Source: Planctomycetota bacterium (GTDB lineage: Bacteria > Planctomycetota > UBA8108 > UBA1146 > JAJFFE01). Taken from it: DNA of 63,316 nucleotides. The notes below the pieces were generated by a model. It ran no database searches, was not told the DNA's origin, and saw only the letters and a list, made by a program, of their open reading frames with translations. The stretch lies in contig JAJFFE010000374.1 in the NCBI GenBank assembly GCA_021776775.1, positions 1-63,316 of the forward strand. Direction: 5' to 3'. The stretch's first letter is position 1. Every line of letters begins with the position of its first letter. Position numbers and translations under genes: made by a program. Below are positions 51,849-60,594 of this stretch, piece after piece.

Positions 51849-53900
51849 CTACGGTTGGCAATACTGGGCGAACTCGGTGCCGACGTAGGCCGAACCGGGG
51901 AGCTCCCCCACTCTTGCCCCAGCAGCTTCGAGCTTCCACCGGGCGACGAGCTTGGCGTCGAGCGGGACTGGGGGTTCGATCTCTCCTCGCGGCAACTCCC
52001 AGAGCTGCACGGTGTGGTCGTCGGCCGCGGTCGCCAACCAGCGGCCGTCGGCGCTGAAAGCGACTTCTCGGACTTGATCGAAGTTTGCGTCGAGCAGGAA
52101 CTGCAATCGGCCGTCGCTCACAGTGTAGATCCGCACCTCTCCGTCGAAGTATCCGTAGATGGCGACGCGCCCTCCGCGGGTATCGAACGTCATGCGGTTC
52201 CCAGGTTGCACAGGAAACGATGAGGTTGTCGACTCGGACGCCAGGTCCCATAGACGAATCCGGGCGGTGTCGTGGGCCTGGTGTTCAAACAGCGCAACGC
52301 TCTGCCCGTTCGGATGGAATCGTGCGCCGACGAACGTGCCCTCCGTCGAGATGCGATGGCGAAGCGCGCCGGTCGACGCATCGAATACGGGGACTTCTTT
52401 CATCGGTTCGCTGAAGTCGCACCGAAACCGGAGAACGATGCGGGAATCAAAGGACAGGTCCACGTCGTCGATCGTACCGGGAGCTTCCGCGAAGTGTACG
52501 AATCGATCGTCCAACAGGAAGTGGATACCGGTAGGTGTGACGAATCGCTCGCCATCGGTTGCCAAGACACCCCAGCCTAACCCCTCAGGTGGTTTGCCGA
52601 GAATCTCGACCTCACCGCTTTCGATGTCGGCCGCGTAGACACTGTCGCCCCGGGAATACACGACGCTCTTTCCGCTCGGTTCGAACCCGACCCAATGCGA
52701 AAAGCCGCCGGACTCGAAGCGCTGAACCTCGGCGCCGGTCCGGCAATCCCACACGCGAACCGTGCGATCGTCGGACGTCGACGCGAGGCGCGACCCGTCG
52801 GGGGAGAAGCTGACTCCCATCACTTCTGCCGTGTGCCCAACCGGGCGCTGTCGCTCACACGCGTCGGGGATACTCCAAGTACGAATCGTACGGTCGGACC
52901 ACCCGGTGGATACGAACGAACTCTCGTCGACAAACTCCACCAGCTCGTTCTGCTCCGAAGCGAACTCGGAGAGCACCACATCCCCGGTTGCGAGATCCCA
53001 GCACGTGAGTCGCTCGATGCTAGTCGACCCCCCCACCAGAAACTGAGCCTTCGGAGAGAGAGCTAACGAGTAGTCCGGGCAGTAGTCGCTGGTATCACGA
53101 AGCAGCCGACGTCCGGCATCGAGATCCCACGCCTCGACTCCGAACTTGCCTCGGTCGGAAACGGAGTGCGCAATGCGATCGCCCTGGAACGCTATTGGGA
53201 AGTCGACCGTGTGAGCCGGAGCCACGAACCTGCGTACCTCGGCGAGTGTCACGACATCGCGCAAGACGAATGCACCGTCGGAGTCCTCACGAAAGAGCGC
53301 CCGCCCTTCTCGATCGAACGCGAGCCACCCCGCGCCCGCCTCGGGAACTGCGTCGCCAGAGACAAGACGGCGCTCCATGACTCCATCCGGGTAGCCAACC
53401 GCGATCAACGATCCGCAAGGGCTCCAACAGAGGCGTATGTGCTCTTCGGCGATGTCACGTCCGCTGCCGCTCGGCAGTTCGCCCGCGAAGGTCTCTTCGA
53501 GCGTGCTCAAGTCGACGACCGAAAGGCGAGACGCGTCGTGATCGAGAAGCGCTAGAGAGTTGCCGCTCGGATCGTAGCCGAGAGCACGGGTTTGCTCTCC
53601 CGCCCGAACCCAGGTGAACGAGCCGTCGGCTAGATCGCGAAGTAGAACGAGGCCGTCCATCGACGCAATCGCCGCTTGCTGTCCGTCAGGCCTAACCGCA
53701 AGGCAGTACACGAACTCGCAGAGCCCCATCTCGGGCGAGCACCATCGCGCACGCGGGGACACCGCGCGCAGCTCGTGAATGCGGCGCACCAGCTCTGGGG
53801 AGGCGTTGTTCGTCCACGCGTCGAGGGCTAGGGACAACGCTTGGCCCACGTGGCCGCTCTTTCGGAGGGTATCGATTTCGGCGAATGGTTGGTCACTCAT
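51849..53900 (-). CDS. WD40 beta-propeller protein
   Basis: ATG 53900 gives 683 aa; an earlier in-frame ATG reads through a region I judge non-coding. A short helical N-terminus (residues about 1-45) precedes a run of WD40-like repeats, the clearest being GHTAEVMGVSFSPDGSRLASTSDDRTVRVWDC (near residue 360) and QVREVAFSADGRWLATAADDHTVQLWEL at the C-terminus. The repeats probably form two propellers. It has no signal peptide, so it is cytoplasmic. There is no kinase or caspase domain of the sort often fused to WD40 in planctomycetes. Partner unknown. Confidence 0.85.
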   Translation of the reverse strand: MSDQPFAEIDTLRKSGHVGQALSLALDAWTNNASPELVRRIHELRAVSPRARWCSPEMGLCEFVYCLAVRPDGQQAAIASMDGLVLLRDLADGSFTWVRAGEQTRALGYDPSGNSLALLDHDASRLSVVDLSTLEETFAGELPSGSGRDIAEEHIRLCWSPCGSLIAVGYPDGVMERRLVSGDAVPEAGAGWLAFDREGRALFREDSDGAFVLRDVVTLAEVRRFVAPAHTVDFPIAFQGDRIAHSVSDRGKFGVEAWDLDAGRRLLRDTSDYCPDYSLALSPKAQFLVGGSTSIERLTCWDLATGDVVLSEFASEQNELVEFVDESSFVSTGWSDRTIRTWSIPDACERQRPVGHTAEVMGVSFSPDGSRLASTSDDRTVRVWDCRTGAEVQRFESGGFSHWVGFEPSGKSVVYSRGDSVYAADIESGEVEILGKPPEGLGWGVLATDGERFVTPTGIHFLLDDRFVHFAEAPGTIDDVDLSFDSRIVLRFRCDFSEPMKEVPVFDASTGALRHRISTEGTFVGARFHPNGQSVALFEHQAHDTARIRLWDLASESTTSSFPVQPGNRMTFDTRGGRVAIYGYFDGEVRIYTVSDGRLQFLLDANFDQVREVAFSADGRWLATAADDHTVQLWELPRGEIEPPVPLDAKLVARWKLEAAGARVGELPGSAYVGTEFAQYCQP

Positions 53901-53971
53901 GAGTTCGGTTGTCGCACAGAGCCGAGGAGTGAGCAATGTAGGCGAGCTCCCCGAATTGAATACGCGGCACA

Positions 53972-54006
53972 TAAAAAGACGGCCCCGCCTTTGGGGGACG
54001 GGGCCG
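53972..54006 (-). terminator. Intrinsic terminator after the helical-repeat gene
   Basis: Read on the minus strand, an eight-base stem (CGGCCCCG/CGGGGCCG) with a loop including CCCCCAAAGG is followed by TCTTTTT. It terminates the 54104-55480 transcript and isolates the WD40 gene. Confidence 0.88.
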
Positions 54007-54103
54007 ATTGATCTCTGAGAAGGTGCAAGTTCGGACTAAGCCCGAACCCGCGTGTGAGTCGGTGGACCGACGCCTGGCCTGGCGGGCCAAGGAAACAGGT
54101 CGG

Positions 54104-55480
54104 TCACTCCACCTCCGCTTCGATGCGTTCCCACTCTCCTTCGAGATCGTTTTGGAGATACCGCGCGAGACGGTTCTCGATGGCGTACTCGTATCGCTTG
54201 GTGACGTAGTTCTGGTACAGGTCCTGGTAGCAACTCCGCTTGAGGAGTGGCCGCAAGTTGCGGATCCGGGCCAGAAGGAACGCCTGCTCGGGCTCGTCGA
54301 GAAACTCTAAGGCGTAGGTGTACAGGTTTCCGAGCGCGTGAAACAAAAGAGCCGGGTTGTTGATCAAGTGGAGTCGTCGAATCAGGCTCTCGAACGACGA
54401 CCGCGCGGGCGGCTCGTCGGTGAGGTACAGGAACGACTCGAGGAGAAGCAAGCGACCGCGCGCTTCCACGCAATCCTTCTCGTCCGCTTCCTGCAGTAGT
54501 TTCTTGATGATCGTGTTGGCGAGACGGAAGTCGCCTTCGAACAACGCGAAGTGACACAAGCTGGTCTTCGCTTGAATCGCGCCCTGGTGGCACGGCGAGT
54601 CGAGTCGCTCGAAGTGGGAGACGGCGCGGGTCAACTGGTCGAGAGCGGTATCGACGTTGTCGCGCAGAGTCTCGAGCTCACCCCCGAAGAGCAGCAAGTA
54701 GCCGCGCGGAACGCCGCCGAGCTCCGGGTGGCACTCGATGAGGCGAGCGGCTTGCGCGAGCTCTTCAGCGGCCATCACTTCGTCCTTGAGGTCCACCGCG
54801 CACTTGGCCGCGCTCAGATGCGAGTCAGCCAAGAACCGATACTCGTGACTGGCCGCTGCCACGCGGCGCGCTTCTTCTCCGCGGTGCAACTCGAGCGCTT
54901 CCGCATGTTGCCCGGACGCCCACAACACCTTGGCAAGACAGCCCTCTACTTCGTACCGCTTGAACAGACCACGCCGCGTCGCAATGCGAAGCGCTTGGCG
55001 ATAGCAGAGTTCGGTCTGGAACAAGTTTCCGCCGGACTCATAACACGCGCCGAGATGCACCAGCGCTTGAATGTGTACGTAATCCCCGTATCCGGACGGC
55101 GGCTGCTTCTGAACGCGCGGGATCTCTGCTTCCAGCAACTCCAACGCGCGCCGGTTGTCCCCCTGACGATACGTGAAGTACGCGTCGAGAACGCGCAGGT
55201 GGGCCAACGGTAGTTCAAACTCCGCGGGACGCGCTTCGAGTTGGCGAGCGAGCGCCAGCAACTCGTCGAGCTGTTCGGCCCGAGCGTGCGTGCGGATGTA
55301 GCGGAAGAGACAAACCTCACGCAACTCCGGAGCGACCGGCAATTGGTCGACGGAGAACAGGCTGCCCTCCCACGGAGTTCGCTCGTCATCGACGCTGAGC
55401 AGCTCGGCGGTCGAGCTGGACCGGTCCCAACCTGCGGCATCCATGAAGAGTTGTTCGGCTCGTTCGCGATCGAAACGCAC
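54104..55480 (-). CDS. TPR-like helical-repeat protein
   Basis: GTG 55480 has GGAGG eight bases upstream; 458 aa. The body is a run of amphipathic helix pairs with tetratricopeptide-like positions (LGACYESGGNLFQTELCYRQALRIA, AKVLWASGQHAEALELHRGEEARR, LAQAARLIECHPELGG). No signal peptide or enzyme motif. It is a probable scaffold or regulatory protein; it follows 55494-56189 by 13 bases in the same direction. Confidence 0.75.
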   Translation of the reverse strand: MRFDRERAEQLFMDAAGWDRSSSTAELLSVDDERTPWEGSLFSVDQLPVAPELREVCLFRYIRTHARAEQLDELLALARQLEARPAEFELPLAHLRVLDAYFTYRQGDNRRALELLEAEIPRVQKQPPSGYGDYVHIQALVHLGACYESGGNLFQTELCYRQALRIATRRGLFKRYEVEGCLAKVLWASGQHAEALELHRGEEARRVAAASHEYRFLADSHLSAAKCAVDLKDEVMAAEELAQAARLIECHPELGGVPRGYLLLFGGELETLRDNVDTALDQLTRAVSHFERLDSPCHQGAIQAKTSLCHFALFEGDFRLANTIIKKLLQEADEKDCVEARGRLLLLESFLYLTDEPPARSSFESLIRRLHLINNPALLFHALGNLYTYALEFLDEPEQAFLLARIRNLRPLLKRSCYQDLYQNYVTKRYEYAIENRLARYLQNDLEGEWERIEAEVE

Positions 55481-55493
55481 TGAGAGACCTCCC

Positions 55494-56189
55494 CTATTTC
55501 ACCGATGTAACGACGAAGGACGACGGGCTGAAGTAGTCGCCCGAGACCGTGATCGTCGTCACGTTCCCCTGCGCATCCGCATACTCGAACCAAGACAACA
55601 GTATGCTACGAGTTGGAGTGGTCGAGATCAGCTCGACTCCCACGTTCTGCAGGCGTCGGGAGTTCACCAACGGTGCAGTCAACGCGGCACCTTGATCCGT
55701 CAGGACGTAGACGAGGAAGTCGTACTCCAACTGAGTAGTGAACAGCGGATGTCGTGCACGTTTCTGCTGCGCCAGAGGAATCGTCATCGTCGACGATAGG
55801 ATCGTGTCCGGCGGCGTAGTCGGCGGCGTGACGAGGGGATCGCGAACGTAACCCACGACAACGCGAGTGGTGGCGGGCACTCCGAACTCGAGGTTGGTGG
55901 CATACGTCTCCGGCTGAAACGGCGACCAACGTAGGCGCCCGAACTCCAACCACGAACACGGATCCGATTGCAGTTCCTTTTCGACTCGACGACGCACCGT
56001 GGGTTCGCCGAGAACGTTGACGAAGACCGCAAAGTCGTCGACGGAATCGATCGCGAGAGGACCCTCGGGCGGGTTGACGACTTGAGCGTCGACTCCCCGA
56101 CCGGTTCTCGCGTCGAATAGGCCACCCATCAGTGCGACGCTCGCAACGATGAGCAACATCGAAATGGACCACTGATGTGGTCTAGTCAT
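55494..56189 (-). CDS. Secreted protein of unknown function
   Basis: ATG 56189 follows GGAGGGTC; 231 aa. A signal peptide (SISMLLIVASVALMGGLFDA) precedes a beta-rich domain that begins near DAQVVNPPEGPLAIDSVDDFAVFVNVLGE. A proline-rich loop (TPPTTPPDT) interrupts it near residue 130. No family recognised. It is upstream of the TPR-like gene and probably shares its transcript. Confidence 0.6.
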   Translation of the reverse strand: MTRPHQWSISMLLIVASVALMGGLFDARTGRGVDAQVVNPPEGPLAIDSVDDFAVFVNVLGEPTVRRRVEKELQSDPCSWLEFGRLRWSPFQPETYATNLEFGVPATTRVVVGYVRDPLVTPPTTPPDTILSSTMTIPLAQQKRARHPLFTTQLEYDFLVYVLTDQGAALTAPLVNSRRLQNVGVELISTTPTRSILLSWFEYADAQGNVTTITVSGDYFSPSSFVVTSVK

Positions 56190-56371
56190 GACCCTCGACC
56201 CTCCAAGCAAAACCTCGAGAAAGCGCCTTCCAAGGTGCATTCTTCTCGCCGCATCACGCCTCCATCTACCCAAGGCGCGAATCGTCGACCCTACATCGGC
56301 GAACGAACCCGTGTCAACAAAACGCGCGAATGCGAACTTTGCCGCCCAACTAATAGACAGCGCTGTACGGT

Positions 56372-56400
56372 TCGAAAGCGGCGGCCTCCGCCGCTTTCGA
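56372..56400. terminator. Strong 13-bp hairpin between two minus-strand genes
   Basis: A perfect 13-base stem (TCGAAAGCGGCGG/CCGCCGCTTTCGA) with a three-base loop lies 48 bases beyond the stop of the DUF993 gene. It has no T-run on either side, so it may act as a Rho-influenced or bidirectional terminator or an mRNA-stabilising end. Confidence 0.55.
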
Positions 56401-56447
56401 CCATACTGCTCGTGGATGTTGCTTTGTTTCGACGCAGGAATCGCGAA

Positions 56448-57698
56448 TCAGCGCCCCGAGAAAAATTCTTGGAATCGCTGCTCTGCGGATGCCCGATCAC
56501 CAAACACTCCCGCACGCAAAGCGAGATCGACCACCGCGCGATAGTGCGCGACGGAACGCGAACGCTCTTCACGATTGACGAGCATGGCGTTGGGTTGGTG
56601 ACCATCGAGCCAGGCGAGGAAGGCGAGGCCAGCTTTGTAGTGCTGCGTCGGCGCCTCGAAGACAAGCTGCCCGAGCGTTTCACAGCGCGCCATGATCGCG
56701 TGGTAGGCGTCTCGCTCTCCGAGGGCCAAGAGGTCGAGCGCGACGCCGGCCGGTCGCGCGATGGCGTCGAAGATACCGAGCAGGCCGTGGCTGAAGTCGC
56801 CGAGCGCGAGCGGTCGGCTGCCGAACGTTGTGTGCCGCTCGACGGCAGGTACCTCTGCAGGAAGCGCACTCGGATCGCCGCCGAGGATGAGCCCCCCGAA
56901 GTTGAAGTCGTCCCCGGTAAAGACGACCTGATCTCGCGGCAAGAGCTCGGATCGAATGCGGTGCTCGAACGCAGCATCGAGCAACGACAACTTGCAGCCG
57001 CGAACCTTCTCGGGATCGAGAGCCATGATCCGTCGAAAGCTATCGCCGGGAAAGTAGCCGGCGAGACCCGAGTGAAACATCGATCCGAGCCAATGCACAG
57101 TGAGCGGTCCGGCTGCGTCGCCAATGATGGCGCGGTAAGTCTCGACGTAGTCATCCTCGTCGTAGCCTTGCTCCACCAGCCACGGATGCGGTAACAGGAT
57201 CGCGTATCCGCCCGCGCGTTGAATGGTCTCGATCTGATGCAACACACCGTCGACGTAGGCGCCCCGCGTCGGAATCGTCGATAGGTGGTCGACGCCGGCG
57301 CCCGCGATGAATCCGTGACGCAAGCGCAACGATCCACAGTCTTGAATCAATCGCTGGGCACTCGGCCAGCCGAGGAAGAAACGCTGCGCGGTATCCATCG
57401 CTTCGGCGACACCGAATCCGTGCGCGTCGAGATGGCGACGAATCGCCATCGTCGCGTCCCAATCGATGTGTTCCGCGATCTCGTCGGCATGGCCCGGCCG
57501 ATCCAAGCTGTGGCCGAGACTTTCGTAGCTCGCCTTCAAGACGACGTGCGCCGCCGCGAACACAGTGCGGACGGGATCAGTGCGGACGGGATCAGTGCGG
57601 ATGGCATCACCGCGGACGGAATCACTGCGCCGATCGCCCCGCAGCTCTAGGTAGGGAGCCAAGGGGTCCCGGGCGAAGTCGGGCGTCAACTCGTCCAC
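56448..57698 (-). CDS. DUF993-family aldolase-like protein
   Basis: GTG 57698 (AGGA seven bases upstream) gives 416 aa; GTG 57725 is possible. The sequence has the DUF993 pattern: DWDATMAIRRHLDAHGFGVAEAMDTAQRF, DAAGPLTVHWLGSMF, VRGCKLSLLDAAFEHRIR, VVFTGDDFNFGGLILGG, ALGDFSHGLLGIFDAIA and YKAGLAFLAWLDGHQ. The family resembles dihydrodipicolinate-synthase-type aldolases; a Lys in KLSLLDA is a candidate Schiff-base residue by that analogy. Residues about 26-45 are four pentapeptides from a 15-bp repeat. It is the last gene of a four-gene operon, overlapping the transporter by 13 bases. Confidence 0.85.
   Translation of the reverse strand: MDELTPDFARDPLAPYLELRGDRRSDSVRGDAIRTDPVRTDPVRTVFAAAHVVLKASYESLGHSLDRPGHADEIAEHIDWDATMAIRRHLDAHGFGVAEAMDTAQRFFLGWPSAQRLIQDCGSLRLRHGFIAGAGVDHLSTIPTRGAYVDGVLHQIETIQRAGGYAILLPHPWLVEQGYDEDDYVETYRAIIGDAAGPLTVHWLGSMFHSGLAGYFPGDSFRRIMALDPEKVRGCKLSLLDAAFEHRIRSELLPRDQVVFTGDDFNFGGLILGGDPSALPAEVPAVERHTTFGSRPLALGDFSHGLLGIFDAIARPAGVALDLLALGERDAYHAIMARCETLGQLVFEAPTQHYKAGLAFLAWLDGHQPNAMLVNREERSRSVAHYRAVVDLALRAGVFGDRASAEQRFQEFFSGR
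57565..57624. repeat. Four 15-bp units encoding a pentapeptide repeat
   Basis: GTGCGGACGGGATCA occurs twice exactly (57565-57594), followed by two variants (57595-57609, 57610-57624). On the coding strand they read R-T-D-P-V, R-T-D-P-V, R-G-D-A-I, R-S-D-S-V in reverse order, near the N-terminus of the DUF993 protein. Copy number is likely to vary between strains. Confidence 0.92.
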
Positions 57699-59158
57699 TT
57701 CACAATCCTGCCCCACAGGTCCCACGCCAAGAAGACGACGAAGAAGAGCGTGCTTGCGACCATCGCGGCGAACCAGATTTTCCCGCCGACGCCTTTGGGC
57801 GTGTCGTCACCGAGGTACGCCTTCTTTCGTTGCAACAACACAAACCCGACGTACGCGATCGGTAGCAGCGCCCCGCAAGCGATGGTGGTCGGAACCGCCA
57901 TCCAAACCAGGATTTCTGGGGTCCAGATCACCGGTCCTAACACTCCCGGCACGGGGATCAAGGTGGCGAGTCGATACTTCCAACTCCCGACCGGCCAGCC
58001 GAACAACTCGGAACAAACGAACCCGGTACACAGCATGTGCAGGCTGATCGAGCTGAGAGCCATCGCAAGAACGCCGACGCCAAAGACGACTCGCCCCCAC
58101 ACCGGGCCGATCACACTGGACATCGACTGCGCCGCCGTGATGACCGACATCTTCTGGCCTTGGAAATCTCCGTGCAGCGTGTTCGCCGACGCAATCATGA
58201 TGAGACTGGTCGCGACAAGGTACGGAATGAACATACCAAAATAGAGGTCGGACCGAGCCATACGACGGTGTTCGCGGCCCCAACCACGCGCCAAGAGAGA
58301 GTACGGATAGAGGTAGACCATGTTGATACCGACGGCCGCCGCGAGCCCGCCCATGATAAGTGTGACGGGTAGGGTCGTTCGCTCGGTGCCGTCGCCGTCG
58401 ATCGTGACGCGCGCTTCCGGAATTTCGAACGTGAAGAATCCCCTAAACAGAGCTTCCCAATCGACTCCGGTCTTCCAGACGACTAGCCCGAAGCAGAGGA
58501 TGATGAGCCACACCATGTACTTCAGCGCTCGTTCGTACCAGCGCACCATTCGATCGGAACGGCCGTACATGAACGAGAGCGCGAGTGCCCATGCGAGAAC
58601 GATGAAGCTCATGGCGATCTGAGTGCCCTTGCCCTCGAGCTCCGTGTCGAAAATGCCCGCGACCTGTCCCATGTCGACCAAGACCGCGGAGGCCAGCGAG
58701 TACTGTGGGAAATGCCAGATGATCGAAGACGCGAGCGCCCCGAACGCCCAACCCCACGCGAAGGGAGCGCCCGCGTAGCGTCGCATCGCTTCGAACGGTC
58801 GCATGCCGGTCGAGAGCGTTTGGTAGGACACCGCGGACAACATGACGATGCCGATGACCATGGCGACCGGTGCTACCCACAGGAGCGTGTACCCGAACGC
58901 CGCCCCGGCGAACAACGCTGAGATAGCGGTCCCCCCGCCGAGGGTCATCGCACTCTGCAAGTATCCGGGACCGGCCAACTTCATGTACGCCCGGAAGCGC
59001 TGGAAACCGCCTAGCCCCTCGAGCTCTACCAGGTGCGCTTTCTCCGCGGCTAGTTTTGCCGGGTCGGGCGGAGCCGACATGCGCAACCCCTCGCGAACAC
59101 GATTGAGTTGCTGCTCCTCGACGACGCCGTCGCCCGGTCCACTTTGGCTGTCAGTCAT
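57686..59158 (-). CDS. Nramp-fold transporter lacking the canonical metal-binding motif
   Basis: A 490-aa protein with about 11 membrane segments and the Nramp layout. The start overlaps the oxidoreductase stop (ATGA). The family TM1 block reads AGPGYLQSAMTLGGGTAISAL, so the DPGN metal-binding motif is GGGT (residues 74-77). In TM6 the M-P-H of the metal site reads M-V-Y (GINMVYLYPYSLL). The changes remove known Mn/Fe ligands, so a metal substrate is doubtful. Its operon encodes catabolic-looking enzymes, and I infer that it carries an organic solute. A cytoplasmic N-terminus of about 55 residues precedes TM1. Confidence 0.85.
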   Translation of the reverse strand: MTDSQSGPGDGVVEEQQLNRVREGLRMSAPPDPAKLAAEKAHLVELEGLGGFQRFRAYMKLAGPGYLQSAMTLGGGTAISALFAGAAFGYTLLWVAPVAMVIGIVMLSAVSYQTLSTGMRPFEAMRRYAGAPFAWGWAFGALASSIIWHFPQYSLASAVLVDMGQVAGIFDTELEGKGTQIAMSFIVLAWALALSFMYGRSDRMVRWYERALKYMVWLIILCFGLVVWKTGVDWEALFRGFFTFEIPEARVTIDGDGTERTTLPVTLIMGGLAAAVGINMVYLYPYSLLARGWGREHRRMARSDLYFGMFIPYLVATSLIMIASANTLHGDFQGQKMSVITAAQSMSSVIGPVWGRVVFGVGVLAMALSSISLHMLCTGFVCSELFGWPVGSWKYRLATLIPVPGVLGPVIWTPEILVWMAVPTTIACGALLPIAYVGFVLLQRKKAYLGDDTPKGVGGKIWFAAMVASTLFFVVFLAWDLWGRIVKWTS

Positions 59159-60594
59159 GAGAGCTCTTTCTTGATCGCCTTGAGTTGCCGAGCTTCGGGC
59201 ATCGCTTTGTAGTACGGGTCAAGCGGGTAGCAACCACTGATGAGACCGTTGCGCGGCGCGGTCGTGCAGTCGCTGAACGTACGGCAGATTTTCTTTTTCT
59301 GGAACGGGCGACCATCGAGCACGTCGCGAACGAGATCCGGATAGATCAAGACCATGCGGCCGAGCCCCACCGAGTCGACATGGCCGTGGCGCACTTCGTG
59401 TTGAGCGACGTGCGGGAAGTACTCCTGCAAGTAGCTGTACCCCGTGCCGACCAATACGAGATTCGGGAACGCTTCTTTGCACTGACGAACGCAGTCGAGA
59501 TGCGCCAGGACTCCGATTAATGGGTCTTCCGGTGGCAGGTATCCATCGGACGGCGGATACGCGGCGGGGCGCTGCACGTGCGGGCAGTAGTACGGCGACC
59601 CGACGGTCACGTTGACGAGGCGAATGTCGAGGGACTCCAACAGCCTGAGAAACTCCATCGACTCGGTCAGGTCGAACTTGCGCGGGTCGTCGGGATCACT
59701 TCCGAACGAATGCTCATACGGGAGCGCACCATCCCAACCCGCTGGCTCACCCACTCGGTCGGCTTCGCGGGGCGAATGCGGATAGACGTCAGCGATGGAG
59801 ACGCGGCAGGCGATCTCGAGCTTCGGGGCGGCCACTCGAATCGCCGCGACGATGCGCCGAAACAGCGCTGTTCGTTTGGCGAAGTCGCCACCGTAGGCGC
59901 CCGGTCGTTGGCGCGCCCCGAGCAGTTCGTGAAGCAGATAGCCGTGGCAGCACTTCACGTCGACAAAATCGAATCCGACGTCGGCGGCTAGTCGCGCGGC
60001 GGCGACGAACCGCTCGCCGATCGCTTCGAGTTCGCCATCGGTGAGGAGCGCTTGCCCCGGGTCGATCCCATACCGTTCATCCAACGGCGGAATGTGCTGG
60101 GCGATGAGCGGCGCGGCGTGACCGTCCGGTCGGGAGAATCGACCGGAGTGCGTCAACTGTAGTCCGATGGCCAATCCGTCTTCCGTGTCTCCGAACGCTC
60201 GGTGTCCCGCGATCAATTCGTCGCGCAGGCGAGAAAGATCCGACGACACGTCGAGGGCGTCGTTGAGGAACAACTGATGCGGATTGGCCCGCCCGTCCTC
60301 CTGAACGGCGAACGCTTCCCCGCCCCAGATCAACTTTGCCCCGCTCTCGCCGAAGCGTCGCCACCGACGAAGCGTCGCCTCGGTCGGGCGCCCCTCGCGC
60401 GTCGCGTCCCACCCCTCCATGGGGTGCGTGGCGAAGCGATTGGCAATGCGAAGGGAACCAGCCGACATCGGTTGGCCGAGCGGCCCGTCGCGGCCTTCGA
60501 GAGCTATATCACAATCGTGACGCGGATCGACCGACTGAAGGTAGGCACGAAAGTCTGCGGCGCTTCGGAGCTTTCCGGGGGAGCGAAACTTCAC
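59155..60594 (-). CDS. Old Yellow Enzyme-type NADH:flavin oxidoreductase
   Basis: GTG 60594 overlaps the enolase-superfamily stop (GTGA); 479 aa. An N-terminal FMN-binding TIM barrel has ANRFATHPMEGWDA, KLIWGGEAFAV, LQLTHSGRFSRP, a DFVDVKCCHGYLLHELLGARQRPGAYGG block with its His/Tyr substrate region, and the late phosphate-binding region VLVGTGYSY...GLGRMVLIYPD. The C-terminus has cysteines at about 437, 443 and 455 (CRTFSDCTTAP...GCYPLDP), which could bind a metal or cluster in place of the 4Fe-4S set of dienoyl-CoA reductases. It probably reduces or oxidises an unsaturated or hydroxy-acid intermediate. Confidence 0.87.
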   Translation of the reverse strand: MKFRSPGKLRSAADFRAYLQSVDPRHDCDIALEGRDGPLGQPMSAGSLRIANRFATHPMEGWDATREGRPTEATLRRWRRFGESGAKLIWGGEAFAVQEDGRANPHQLFLNDALDVSSDLSRLRDELIAGHRAFGDTEDGLAIGLQLTHSGRFSRPDGHAAPLIAQHIPPLDERYGIDPGQALLTDGELEAIGERFVAAARLAADVGFDFVDVKCCHGYLLHELLGARQRPGAYGGDFAKRTALFRRIVAAIRVAAPKLEIACRVSIADVYPHSPREADRVGEPAGWDGALPYEHSFGSDPDDPRKFDLTESMEFLRLLESLDIRLVNVTVGSPYYCPHVQRPAAYPPSDGYLPPEDPLIGVLAHLDCVRQCKEAFPNLVLVGTGYSYLQEYFPHVAQHEVRHGHVDSVGLGRMVLIYPDLVRDVLDGRPFQKKKICRTFSDCTTAPRNGLISGCYPLDPYYKAMPEARQLKAIKKELS

